A stretch of 64,000 nt of DNA from contig CM043700.1 of NCBI GenBank assembly GCA_023935145.1, positions 142,436,828 through 142,500,827 of the forward strand, given 5' to 3'. Numbering within the stretch: position 1 is the stretch's first letter; every line of letters starts with the position of its first letter. The stretch is from Bretschneidera sinensis (Eukaryota > Streptophyta > Magnoliopsida > Brassicales > Akaniaceae). Shown here one piece after another: positions 9,389-20,778 of this stretch. The position numbers and the translations under genes were made by a program. The notes beneath the pieces are model-generated. The model did no database searches. It saw nothing but the letters and a program-made list of their open reading frames with translations, and was not told where the DNA came from.

Positions 9389-11722
9389 ATGGCTGAAAAC
9401 CCAGTAAGATGGCTGTTTTTCACCCTACCAAGCTTTTTAGCTTTCATTGTTGTCCTCCCTGCAAACATCCCAGTAACAAAGAAGACTTATATTGTCCATA
9501 TGGACAAGTCTGCAAAGCCAGAGTCATTCTCTGATCACCTTGAGTGGTACTCATCAAAAATAAAATCAGTAGTCTCCAAACTTGAGGGGGAAGGTGAAGC
9601 AGACGATGAAGACAGGATAATTTACAGTTACCAGACTGCTCTTCATGGAGTTGCTGCTCGGTTGAGCGAAGAAGAAGCCGAAAGGCTAGAGCAAGAAGAC
9701 AGTGTAGTGGCTATAATACCAGAGACAAAATACGAACTGCACACCACAAGGAGTCCCATGTTCCTTGGGCTGGAACCAGAAGAGAGCACCAACGTCTGGT
9801 CCCAAAAACTCGCAGACCGTGATGTCATAGTGGGAGTGCTAGACACTGGGATTTGGCCGGAGAGTGAGAGCTTCAATGATTCAGGCATGACACCGGTTCC
9901 TGCTCATTGGAAAGGAGCTTGTGAAACAGGCCGAGGCTTCAAAAAGCATCACTGCAATAGAAAAATTGTGGGTGGCAGAGTCTTTTACAAAGGATATGAA
10001 GCAGCAACAGGAACCATCAATGAGCAAAATGAGTACAAATCACCTAGAGATCAAGATGGCCACGGGACTCACACAGCAGCTACTGTTGCCGGCTCTTTGG
10101 TGAGTGGTGCAAATCTTCTGGGCTATGCCTATGGAACAGCAAGAGGAATGGCGCCTGGTGCAAGAATTGCAGCTTACAAGGTTTGCTGGGCCGGTGGGTG
10201 CTTCAGCTCAGATATTCTGTCAGCAGTTGATAGAGCTGTGGCTGACGGAGTAAATGTTCTATCGATATCTTTGGGTGGTGGGGTGTCATCTTACTACCGC
10301 GACAGTTTGTCTATAGCAGCTTTTGGGGCAACGGAGATGGGCGTTTTCGTGTCGGGATCAGCTGGAAATGGAGGGCCGGACCCTGTCAGCCTCACGAATG
10401 TCTCGCCATGGATCACTACTGTTGGTGCTAGCACCATGGACAGAGACTTTCCAGGTACAGTTAAGCTGGGAACTGGAAAAACTGTAAAAGGAGTTTCACT
10501 CTATAAAGGCAGGAGGATTCTGTTGCTGAATAAGCAATATCCTCTCGTTTATGTGGGCGGTAACTCAAGCATCCCTGATCCAAGCTCATTGTGTTTGGAG
10601 GGAACTTTGGAACCACATATTGTTGCGGGAAAGATAGTGATATGTGACCGTGGCATTAGTCCTCGAGTGCAGAAGGGTCAGGTGGTGAAAGATGCTGGAG
10701 GAGTTGGCATGATTTTGGCAAATATAGATGCAAATGGAGAGGAGCTCGTTGCAGACTGTCATCTTCTTCCAGCAGTAGCGGTGGGAGAGATGGAAGGAAA
10801 AGCGATCAAGCATTATGCTTCAACAAGTCGAAATGCAACTGCAACTCTAGCATTTCTTGGTACCAGGTTGGGAATTAGGCCATCTCCAGTTGTGGCAGCA
10901 TTCTCGTCTAGAGGACCAAATTTTCTCACGCTTGAAATACTGAAACCTGATGTGGTTGCACCAGGAGTGAACATTCTTGCAGCTTGGACTGGTGAGATGG
11001 GCCCGTCAGCTTTGTCAACAGATCACCGGAGGGTGAAGTTCAATATATTGTCCGGAACTTCCATGTCATGCCCTCATGTGAGTGGAATCGCTGCCTTGCT
11101 CAAAGCTAGGCACCCAGAATGGAGTGCAGCAGCTATAAAATCTGCTCTGATGACAACAGCATACATTCACGACAATACTCATAAACCTATGATTGATGCC
11201 TCAACAGCTGCCCCTTCGAACCCATATGATCATGGTGCTGGACACATAAATCCATCAAAAGCCCTCGACCCGGGTTTAATTTATGATATTGAGGCCCAGG
11301 ATTACTTTGAATTCCTCTGCACCCAAAACTTAACTCCAATGCAGCTGAAAGTTTTTGGAAAGTATTCAAACAGAACCTGCAAAAACACTCTTGCCAATCC
11401 AGGAGACTTGAACTACCCAGCAATATCAGTAGTGTTCCCAGAAAATACTTCTGTTTCTGTTTTGACTCTTCATAGAACTGCAACCAATGTTGGTCTGCCC
11501 GTTTCAAGTTACCACGTTATAGTTTCACAATTCAAAGGTGCTACCATCAAAGTTAAGCCAGACACCCTGAATTTCACAAGGAAACACCAGAAACTATCTT
11601 ATAAGATTACCTGCACAACGAAGTCTCGGCAAACAACGCCTGAATTTGGAGGTCTTATATGGAAGGATGGAGTACACAAAGTAAGAAGCCCGATTGTCAT
11701 CACATGGTTGCTACCTCTATAG
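9389..11722 (+). CDS. SBT1.3: Subtilisin-like serine protease, SBT1.3 orthologue
   Basis: This is a secreted plant subtilase that probably processes proteins in the apoplast; its specific substrates are not known to me. One uninterrupted frame encodes 777 residues. Domains in order are a signal peptide (about 1-25), an I9 propeptide (about 33-120), an S8 catalytic domain with an inserted protease-associated domain (about 385-480), and a C-terminal fibronectin-III-like domain (about 675-775). The catalytic set is complete: Asp152 (LDTGIWPE), His225 (DGHGTH), oxyanion Asn327 (AGNGGP) and Ser558 (SGTSMSCPH). I chose the ATG at 9389 (AAAATGGC). The frame extends upstream to 9335, but only to a TTG codon, not an ATG. 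Recalled Arabidopsis SBT1.3 (At5g51750, about 780 residues) matches closely along its length, and the intronless structure fits the SBT1 group. AATAAA at 11744-11749 may serve as a polyadenylation signal. Confidence 0.95.
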   Translation: MAENPVRWLFFTLPSFLAFIVVLPANIPVTKKTYIVHMDKSAKPESFSDHLEWYSSKIKSVVSKLEGEGEADDEDRIIYSYQTALHGVAARLSEEEAERLEQEDSVVAIIPETKYELHTTRSPMFLGLEPEESTNVWSQKLADRDVIVGVLDTGIWPESESFNDSGMTPVPAHWKGACETGRGFKKHHCNRKIVGGRVFYKGYEAATGTINEQNEYKSPRDQDGHGTHTAATVAGSLVSGANLLGYAYGTARGMAPGARIAAYKVCWAGGCFSSDILSAVDRAVADGVNVLSISLGGGVSSYYRDSLSIAAFGATEMGVFVSGSAGNGGPDPVSLTNVSPWITTVGASTMDRDFPGTVKLGTGKTVKGVSLYKGRRILLLNKQYPLVYVGGNSSIPDPSSLCLEGTLEPHIVAGKIVICDRGISPRVQKGQVVKDAGGVGMILANIDANGEELVADCHLLPAVAVGEMEGKAIKHYASTSRNATATLAFLGTRLGIRPSPVVAAFSSRGPNFLTLEILKPDVVAPGVNILAAWTGEMGPSALSTDHRRVKFNILSGTSMSCPHVSGIAALLKARHPEWSAAAIKSALMTTAYIHDNTHKPMIDASTAAPSNPYDHGAGHINPSKALDPGLIYDIEAQDYFEFLCTQNLTPMQLKVFGKYSNRTCKNTLANPGDLNYPAISVVFPENTSVSVLTLHRTATNVGLPVSSYHVIVSQFKGATIKVKPDTLNFTRKHQKLSYKITCTTKSRQTTPEFGGLIWKDGVHKVRSPIVITWLLPL

Positions 11723-12519
11723 ATCATGCATCTATGGTTCAACAATAAACAAGATGTTTAAAGAGTGCCAACCGACCCCTTAAGTTTATCACCTGGAATG
11801 CATCTTTTTCCCTTCTGTTTCTTACAATGTTATTGAAGTGTTTGCATGATGCTACAACTAAAATGACCACTTCTACCACAAATTTTTTTCTTCCGGATGA
11901 ACTGCTTCTACTAACTTCATAATTTGTTCACCAATCCAAGTTACAGAGTGTATCAGACTATCAGTGCAGTGATCTTGCTTAGACGACAACAATATCAGAG
12001 TCGCTCAATTCAAATGTGGCTTTATGACATGTTTATAATTTTCATCTAATCTGCGCTTCTAGCATATAACGGATGCAAAGGCCAGCTTTTATGTAGCTTC
12101 AGTTTTACACACCACAAACAGCTGATCAAGTTATTAGCTCTAAGAACTCATCAAAAACCAAGTAAAATAAACTATTCTCAGTAGAATTTGATCAATTCCA
12201 ATTTTAGTTGCTATAGGAAATAAAGTAAATACACTTGGGAATATCAGGTCATCAAAGGAATATCAGGTCATCAAAGGAATACACACAAATCTAAAATTAT
12301 TGAGTCGCCCAAAATAAAAACTTATAGTAGTATGCGTCATACTTGAATAAAGAACATAGAAAGAGAAGTAAAGTAAATCACTTATCTGCAAAGATAGCGA
12401 AGAACAGAAACTAAAAGCAGTTGAGACATACCCCAAAACCATCCCTTGTTCTGGTCAAAATTCTCGTTCTTGGTGTTTTCAAGCAATATTATATCTGCTT
12501 GCTAATCATAATTCAAGCA
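11723..12519. other. 3' flank of the subtilase, intergenic
   Basis: This holds the 3' UTR and then AT-rich spacer. A 19-bp tandem duplication (ATATCAGGTCATCAAAGGA type) sits at 12241-12278. No other gene signal is seen. Confidence 0.5.
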
Positions 12520-14458
12520 TTGATAAGATAACTTCTAGGGAGGTACCTTGGTGTTCCTCTCATCACTTGTAAACTCACTAGGACTGTACTCCTCTCACTG
12601 ATAAGATAACTTCTAGAATTACCTCAAGGACTGCTAGCCATTTGTCCTTTGCTGGAGGCTCCAATTGATAAGTTCTGTCTTAAACAGTACAGCGAACTAC
12701 TGGTGCACTATGTTAACCCCCACCAAGAAGTTATTAAATCCGTGGAAAGAATTTTACGTGCATTCTTGTGGAATGGTGTTACTGATAATGCAAAAGAAGC
12801 AAAAATCAGTTGGATGGAGGTTTGATTTCCTAAATCTGGAGATGGTCTGGGTTTACAAAGGCTTCTAATTTGGAATACTTGCTGTATTTAGAGAAATATA
12901 TGGATGCTTCTCACTCAAGCAGGCTCCTTGTGGGTGGCTTGGATTAAACAATATATTCTTAAGGGGAGAAGCTTTTGGTTTCTAAAGCCTCCCACTGACT
13001 ACAGTTGGACTTAGAGGAAATTTGGAACGGAAGGAAAAAAAATTTCCTTGTATGATGCTTGGCATCCTAGAGGTGCTCTCCTAGATCACTTTCCTGGAAG
13101 AGTCCTCTATGATTCAGAAATTTCTGAGCAGGCTTTGGTGTCTGATCTTATCAAAGACGGACAGTGGTACTGGCCTCCTGCCACGCCAGATAACCTGTTG
13201 AAGTTCAAGCTGAAGCTCGTGAGTTAGTCCCCTCTTCCACAGAAGATTGCATCCTTTGGACTCCCTCAAATTCTGTGAAATTTCATTTAAATTCTACTTG
13301 GGAGCAGCTCAGGCTATAGAAGCTTAAAGTTCTATGGCACAGATTGGTTTGGTTCACTCCTCACATTCCTAAACACAGTTTCATTGCCTAAGTAGCCATT
13401 CATGATAGGCTTTCCACTAAGGTTAGGCAACAGAGATGGGGAGCTCAAGGTAAGCACAGCTTGCATCTTTGCAAGAAGGAGGCCGAGAGTAGAGATCATA
13501 TCTTCTTTGAATGTTACTATTCAAAGCACACTTGGGATCAGGTATTGGCTAAGACTAACGTGAATAGGTCTACAATTGGTTCTTGGCAGGATGAGGTGAA
13601 CGATTCAAGGCCTGTCAATCACACGAATTATAAAAAAAAAAAAAATAAGACACAATACCCAAGTTCACTCAGAATAGGACTATGTCTTGCCAGAAGTTTC
13701 ACTATAATTAACCTCACAAATCTCTCATTACAATGTGCGCTCAGTACATAGAGAGTATTTATAAGCAACTTAAGTCGCCCTAATTAGTGTTTCCGCCTTG
13801 CTGCAAAACCACAGCTATTCATGGACCCAAGCTCAAACCGTCAAGCAAAAAAAACTAGACCCAAAACATGCACAGGGCTTGAAATTTTAGGGGGCAGCCC
13901 CCGCCAGAAAAACGAGGCCTATGGTCGTCGGGGGTTCTACAAATCTGGACCCGTGAAGTATGCACCAACTCTAACATTTGTATAGGTCTACAATTGGTTC
14001 TTGGCAGGATGAGGTGCATTGAGCTATTTCCAATCTCAAGGGAAAGTCTCTTCTTACTGTGCTTCTTAAACTTTCCTGGAATGCCTTCTGTTATCATGTC
14101 TGGAGAGAGACATTTTCGGATTAATCATTCTATGTTCAATGCTCATTCTGTGGTTCTCAACAACATAATACAGACTTCTTGGCATCCCCAGCCTCAAGGG
14201 TAACTCTCTTGATAACACTATAGCTCTTCATTGGGGTCTCCCAGCCCTTACTTCTGCCTAGCGCTTCTACCTTATGTTTAGTTTGCTATCTAGTTTTGTT
14301 TCTGTTGTAACATGTTGCTGTTTTCTGGCTTCTAGTTTGTAAGTTTTAGCTTAGTTGCTGGTTTCATTCCTGTAGTAACTTGCTTTTTTATTTTATTTTA
14401 TTTATTTTTTGCTTAGTTTTACTTGGATAAATAAAATTTCACCTTTATCCAAAAAAAT
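12520..14458 (+). mobile_element. Decayed LINE (non-LTR retrotransposon), 3' part
   Basis: Frames broken by stops still show plant LINE reverse-transcriptase C-terminal phrases: 'YLGVPLITCKLT' (about 12543), a 'RLQLISSVL..YW' block (about 12655-12700) and a zinc-knuckle-like segment 'HLCKKEAESRDHIFFEC' (13464-13515). That last segment is typical of the zf-RVT domain. The relic ends in a T-rich 3' UTR and '..cctttatccaaaaaaat' near 14458, consistent with a LINE tail. A block around 'tgataagataacttctag' is duplicated at 12521 and 12600. The element is interrupted at 13599-13981 (separate entry). It is not functional. Confidence 0.75.
13564..14016. repeat. 35-bp direct repeats flanking a 383-bp insert in the LINE
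   Basis: The 35 bases beginning ATAGGTCTACAATTGG at 13564-13598 recur at 13982-14016. The second copy resumes the LINE sequence. The intervening 383 bp (13599-13981) contain an A-rich run near 13632-13646 and no LINE similarity. The duplication is longer than a usual target-site duplication, so repair-associated duplication with filler DNA is also possible. Confidence 0.8.
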
Positions 14459-16485
14459 AATTTAAGCACTGAATATGTGAAACTATATTTACATACTGCA
14501 CAAACTTTTCTAATCTTGCCCAACAACCACAATATTGTCCCCAGGATAAATATATCAATTAATGTTAATCCGAGTAAAAACAAAAACAACGAAGAAGAAT
14601 AAAAATGTGTCAAAAAGGCTGAACTGAAGTCATCTATCCCAATACCATTAAAACATCATCACCTTGATAAACTAACAAGCACATTAACGTAACATCTTCC
14701 TGATATTCAATTAAAAAATGAAAACCATTCATCTCTGTCTCTCTTCATCTTCTCTCAATCATCCAGCTCTTCTGATCTATTCATTTCAAATTTGAACTCC
14801 AGCATTGTGTCAAACCCAATTAAATTGCACAGTTAAACACTAGGCACTCTTCAGTTCTACGCAACATCTGCCCAAACTTGCCATCAAACACATGATCCAA
14901 GAAACTGCAACAATTTTACAGGTTTTCTTTTAAGTGTGCATTCTTTTTTATTCTTGCTACAAGTTTGTATTTCATTAATATGTCTTGAGTGTTTATGCAT
15001 ATGAATACGCATGGACATGCAGATTTATCTTTGAGAGAGCTAGAAGTTGTTCCTATGATGCTTTTAATAGGATTATTGCCCAATTTTGCATCATTTGAAA
15101 GTTCTAGACACCCTAGTGTTCTCTTCCTCCATTGGCACATGCCTCACGAGGAGATGTTTATGTGCATTCTGTGAAGATAATCTAATTTCTGAACTAGTCT
15201 CCTTGTGTTAGCTTTGAGAATCAATTGTCTTAGTTTGTATTTTGAGAACAATGTGACAGCAATAGGCCAATTAATACATTTGTATTCTGACTGTCAAAAG
15301 GAGCCCAAAATAAATTTAGATCAGCAGGATACAAGAAAAGGCCACCAAGGCATATACACTAGCAAGACAGACAAAACAAGATACATAAACAATCATATCT
15401 AGGAATGGAAGATCATAGAGAGGACAAGAATTATACAAATTTGGAGAAAAGGGGCTATCTACTAGCATTTTCATACATCCATTCCATACCAGTTTCTTTT
15501 TTTTTCTTTTTCGATTTACAGTGATGATCTGGCGTACAGCATTCCCCACCGACCCATACAACAATTCTCTTTATCCATATACGAGTTGTTGGCCTGAGGA
15601 ATCGTTCTTAGAACCTTAAGGTATCGAAGTACATTTGACTTGGGGCAATAATTAATGAGCCTAAGGCTGATGGTTCATTCCATACCAGTTTCCAGTTTCT
15701 GAAAGCAACAAAAATGAAAATGATGCACAAGCATAGCCAATATTGCATTTTAAGAATAATTCTTGGAATTAGTCATTTTCCCATATACAAGGTGCTTTCA
15801 AATGTTTTAAATTCTAGATCTCAAATTTTCATAACTAACTAACTAACTAAGAAAATCTTTTAAAAATAATCTAACTAAGAAAAATACACTCTTTCATCCA
15901 TTTTTAACAAAAATAATTGAAGATTCTAATTTTCAAAAGCCCATTGTTAATTCCCAAACTAAGTACCTGTGTCAGCCTTTTTCCTAAGATCAAGATCGAC
16001 TCCCCAACTAAATAATCAACTAATATTTTAGTTTCCTGTTTCGTAAAATCCTAAGATTTTTGCCAAAATTGAAAACAAAGTTAAGCAGAAATTCGACTAG
16101 ACTAACTGAAATGGCCTTCCCTTTTTGCTAGGCAAGATTAACACCAATACCCACTTCAACCTAGCAGAACTTATTAACCACCAAAGGCAATGGCTAGCAG
16201 CTGCTAAAGTAGTTAGTACTCATAAGACTATCTGATGTTGACCCATCTACAGCCTGTCCAACCACCCCCCCCCCCCCCCCCCCCCCCCTCTTTTTTTTTG
16301 GTTGAAAGGAGACTCACTGGACTAATGGCCTACACAATGGAAGTTATCATTTTCACATCCCTTATCCCTTCCATCCCTGGTGTGAATGAGGTTTGATCTT
16401 TGATCTCTTGTGAGATAATAAGTGACTTTACCAATTAAGTTAGATGGCACCCACACCTATCCCAGTTAAAAGACTAAAAAATATA
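14459..16485. other. Intergenic, no gene recognised
   Basis: AT-rich DNA with only short chance ORFs. A run of 24 C lies at 16265-16288, followed by T9. No domain, repeat family or RNA gene was recognised. Confidence 0.5.
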
Positions 16486-16883
16486 GGGATATTATCTGTT
16501 TTCTCTCATGAGTTTAGATCACTGTATCAAATCCCCCTTTGTTTTAAAATAGATCAATCAGGCCCTACATGATGTATCAAATTGATCCCTAAATGTCACA
16601 TTTTCGTAAAAATCCTAACATAAAAACATGAGTGTGCACACAATTGATCAGTTATTGTGCACGCAATTGATCAATCCTACACATGATTGTGATGTTATTA
16701 CATATGTTCAAGTGATTTGAAAAAGAAGCACACTTGTGTTTTCCGTTGAGATTTGAACGAAAATGTGGTTTGAGGGGACAATTTGATACACCCCTATAAA
16801 GTAAATGACCAATTGATCTAATTTTAAAATGAAGGGAAGGGGATTTGATACAAAGACCTAGGGGGCAAAACAGATATTATCCC
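16486..16883. mobile_element. MITE with long terminal inverted repeats, Mutator-like
   Basis: The left end is GGGATATTATCTGTTTT. The right end, read on the other strand, is GGGATAATATCTGTTTTG. Similarity continues for about 70 bases on each side, including 'gtatcaaatccccctt' against 'gtatcaaatccccttcc' and then 'ttttaaaatagatcaat' against 'ttttaaaattagatcaa'. Flanks are AAAAAATAT and AAAAAGTAT, an imperfect 9-bp duplication as expected for Mutator-type elements. No coding capacity. Confidence 0.75.
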
Positions 16884-19800
16884 AAAAAGTATGCCATAGT
16901 TCACTAATATTACAAAACAATTAATTGCGAACAAACAGACAAACTCTAAAATAAAAGTATAAATAGGGGGCGCCAGCAAAGCAATAAGAAAGAAGCTACA
17001 AGTAATAGTTGTATGTATTCTTTGGAAAGCAATTGGAACTGGAACTTGATTGGCCTAACTTCCACAGCCAATTAACCATCAGCTGAGTTATGAAGCTACT
17101 TATGATTTCTAGTAGAATTTCATAGGTTAAAACTGGCTTAGCTTAGAATACAGGCTCATTACCTTGGCCTGAATTCAAAAATCTGGATAGCTATGAGAAA
17201 AATGTTTAGGCTAAGCGCCTACTGTTTGCCGTAAACTATTTTTCATGCACAAGTTTATTATAATAAAGTTTATAACAATTTAATTCGCTTCCCATGAGTT
17301 CATTATAATTTTCTAGGGTCAACATTAGATTATACCGACACTCCAATGATTTTTCAGGTTTCATGCACGGAGTTAAGAGGCTAAGAATTTAAATCTTCCC
17401 ATATTAAAGTTTCTTTGGATCCTCATACACGATAAATGAAACCTCATTTGAATATGTTTTTGAAAGAATTGAATGTAATTCAGGAAGAACAAATTGAGGA
17501 CCTTCAGATTCAATTGAGAGAGCAGTAATTCTTTATATTTCTTACTGAACTGAACTGATATATACGAATTAAAAGGTTCAATAAAAAGGTCAGCAGTCTG
17601 CCTAAGCCTAAATATAAATCTCAAAAAAATTTTGTGGCCTAAGCATTTGTCCCTAGCATAGACGTTCTGAATTCTGATGTCTGCATCCAACCAACCAACC
17701 AAATGCTACCCCTAACTGCACCTGTATATATATACTTATTTTCTTCAAAGTAAACTCTAACAATTTGGAGAAGAGGTGGAAAACAATCTAAGTTTTGCAT
17801 TCAAATAGATGGATCATGTAACTCCATCTATCTCATTTTCTTCTTCAACCACGTGTACTTTCACGCACAAAGTATCTCCTATGATGATTATGTAGAACTG
17901 AATGCAAACTGTCTTCTCTATGGTGGCATAAAAAATATAACTAAAGATGCTTGTGGAAAACCAGCTCATTTCATTACCTTTTCCTCGAGCTTCATTTTGA
18001 TAACTACCTGGCACTTAGAAACTTCCATTTCCCCCAAAAAATTAAATTGTTGAACTTTTTACCTTCACATTTTTTCCACCTCCACATTACGTGTACAAAG
18101 AAAACAATTATTTACACAAAAATTAGTCCAAGCCATAGTCCGTAATATATTATTTAGCTTAATTAATTTCTTTTTAAAAGGGTGATTAGAAAAGTAGATT
18201 AAGCGCTGTTTGGGAACCTCTAAAAAGGGATCAAAACAATTTTTTGTTTCTTCTCTTTTACTGAAAAAGTAAAACATAATGTTCAGGTCACTTTCTCCTT
18301 TTCTTTTATTTTTCATGAACCAAAACAGACAGATCCTCAAATCGGAATGGTTCATTCAAATTGAGTAAAGAACTTCACAAATTGATAATTTTAAAAGTTA
18401 AATTTTTCTAAAATTGATAAAATGTTCCACTCAACTAAGACAGTAAGAGTCATGGAGTACATGGCCTAGTAAATTTAACCATTTCGTAATTATTCCAGCT
18501 ACGAAAAGCATGAAGCATGACAAGTAGACTTTAATTTCTTTTCGTATTTCAGTTTTATTAGCAACCAAACAAACAAGAACCTCAATCCTAACAAATATAG
18601 AACCACTTCATGAGAAATTTAATAAACGAAAAAGAAAAAAGAATTTAGTGAACAGTCAGAAAAAATGTTGGTAGTGTGATTTCGCTAACCTGAGCGTGGT
18701 TCTGGCCTAATCATTGATGCGAGCTCTGGGCCAAGGCTAGGGCTTTTGGAGGGGCAGAGACTGATATGAGAACCGTTGAGCGGAATTTTGAATTAGGTTG
18801 CTCAAATTTCATCAGTGTGGGTGGTGCTGGCGTGGCATTGCGATGGGCTCCAGGTCAAATTCCCTAAGTCAAGATCGAGCTATAAGGCATGTTCGGCCCA
18901 TTATTTTACTGGGCTTACTAGTTAATAAAATCATATAGTTATTGGGCCTATCATTTTCGTTCTTTTCCTATAAAAGCGGCTATAAGGCCTATGCTCATTA
19001 CAATTGGGCTTTTTGGTTACAAACGACAAGAAAACTAAAATGACCTTCTCACAGTTAGATTTTTTTTCTTGCTGCATGATAATAAATTTTTCTTTGCTAA
19101 TATGCACCTAACGCTGCTCAGACACCTCATTCCCCATGGAGGACATTGCAATGGAAAAGTGCTTTGAAGGCCCACCACTGATCAAAACTTCAAAGCCTTC
19201 TTTTTCCACAAATTCTCCTCATTAAATTAGTGAAAATATTGTTTTCATGTGAGCTAAAGGTTGATACGAAAAATTATATTTCAAAAAGTATTTGCTTTGG
19301 AAGGCTAAATGTTACTATTGATCTTCATAGTTTGGACCTCTCATGTACGTAAGATTCACATGCGATTGATCATTTGGTTTTTTGTATCAACAAAGTAATT
19401 GAACAATATTCGTTGAGTATATAATTTAATCTTGTTGAGATTCAATCCATTTATTATTATACAAACATATTTTATGGTCTAATCATTTAATCTAAGAATG
19501 CTACAGAAACATTCGGTGTAAAGTCATTTCTACTAAATTTTAGAGAAAAATCCGCGAGAGATCATATAGTTTGAATTGTTATCTTGATGTTACGACGACT
19601 TCTTTAAATAATTTTACTTATGATAGATATCTCATGTCTAGAAGTTATGAGACAAATTAGCCTACGTTTGTCATGTATCTAAATCATAGACCATCGTTAA
19701 AAAAAGAAAGAAATGAAGAAAAATATCAAAATTCAAAGCAAATAGCATTTAAAACAAAGAAAAAACAAGTAAGTTTTATTATAAAATATTAACATCTCAA

Positions 19801-19967
19801 TATGCTACGTGTTGATTTGCTTTTATATCAGATTAAAGAATCTAGTATTTTAACACACCCATAACATTTGCTATTTAATGGGATTAGTTTGATTTCTTTT
19901 GTAATTTTAAGTGCTCAAAAATTATGGGGATTTTATTTTCTAGTCAACTTGGGGAAATTATGGATAC
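16884..19967. other. Intergenic, with a promoter-like patch at 18.66-19.01 kb
   Basis: No open reading frame here is convincing. The GC-richer patch at 18660-18900 and the TGGGCC/GGCCCA words at 18895-18965 look like a minus-strand promoter and first exon; see the separate entry. The rest is AT-rich. Confidence 0.45.
18690..19010 (-). promoter_or_regulatory. Possible minus-strand promoter and first exon
   Basis: On the minus strand, two GGCCCA/TGGGCC words and AGCCCA boxes (about 18895-19010) precede a GC-richer stretch (18850-18690). That stretch ends CGCTCAG|GTTAGC, a plausible splice donor, and is followed by T-rich, intron-like DNA. Short ATG frames occur (one of 34 codons; another open to the donor). 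No downstream coding exons were recognised. This may be a noncoding RNA start or the relic of a gene. Confidence 0.25.
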
Positions 19968-20700
19968 TGATACGGCCTAAAAAACACTGGCCCAAACAAA
20001 CACCAAGCTCAACAGGCTTGTTCTGGCCCAAACAAATACCAGACCCTGCTCAAACCTACGGTCCAGATAAGTTCGGACCTCGGAAGGGTAATCCAGTCCA
20101 GTTGACTCGATGAACATCCCTGGCCCGGACAAACAATCAGTGTGTTCCACGACCCAACAAGAATCCCCAAACCCGCGAATAATGACCCAGCCGGCCCACA
20201 CCAAGATCTCCCTTACCACCACCAGCCACCCTACAGGGACTAGCCACTCCACAACCCTTAGCCCTGCATCCACCCTATGGCTGCCAGCTACCCTACGACC
20301 GTCTGCCACCCTACGGCCGCCCTACTGCGTCCCTTCTCCTAGGCTTGCAATCATACCCTCTCCACCGGCAGACGACTATAAATAGGCTAAGGTATGGACA
20401 CAACAGACATGATTCAGATTAAAGTTGACACACACACACTCCACTTGATTTTCTAAAGAGTCATCGGTTTCTCTCTGGAACCTGCGACTCCTCCCCTGAA
20501 TATTTGTTAACTTAAACATCGGAGCGCCTTCGGAGGTCTCCCCCTCCCCTCCTTCCGAGGGCTTTCAGTTTGTACTTGTCATTTGTGCAGGACCCAGGCC
20601 GAGTTGCCCACCGGGCCGAGCCCAGCTCACAAGCCACGCAGATCCCAGCCCACACCAGCTCACGAGCCACGTCAGCATCAAACAGTAAACGACATCAACA
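19968..20700 (+). repeat. 5' LTR (733 bp)
   Basis: It begins TGATACGGCC and ends ACATCAACA. A TATA-like CTATAAATAGG lies at about 20375, followed by a CT-rich leader region. It pairs with the 3' LTR at 30548-31279. Confidence 0.93.
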
Positions 20701-20703
20701 GAT

Positions 20704-20722
20704 TGGCGCCGGCTCCGTGGGA
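20704..20722 (+). other. Primer-binding site
   Basis: TGGCGCCGGCTCCGTGGGA lies three bases after the LTR. It starts TGG, complementary to a tRNA CCA end, and resembles the TGGCGCC-type sites of Tat/Athila elements. The specific tRNA was not determined. Confidence 0.8.
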
Positions 20723-20778
20723 AACCACAATCTCTCGCTACAATAGAAGCGAAGAAGTGAAAGAACTTATCTGTCACG

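Noticed and set aside
11187..11507. 106-codon minus-strand ORF inside the subtilase
   Set aside because: Shadow of the SBT1.3 coding frame; no independent support.
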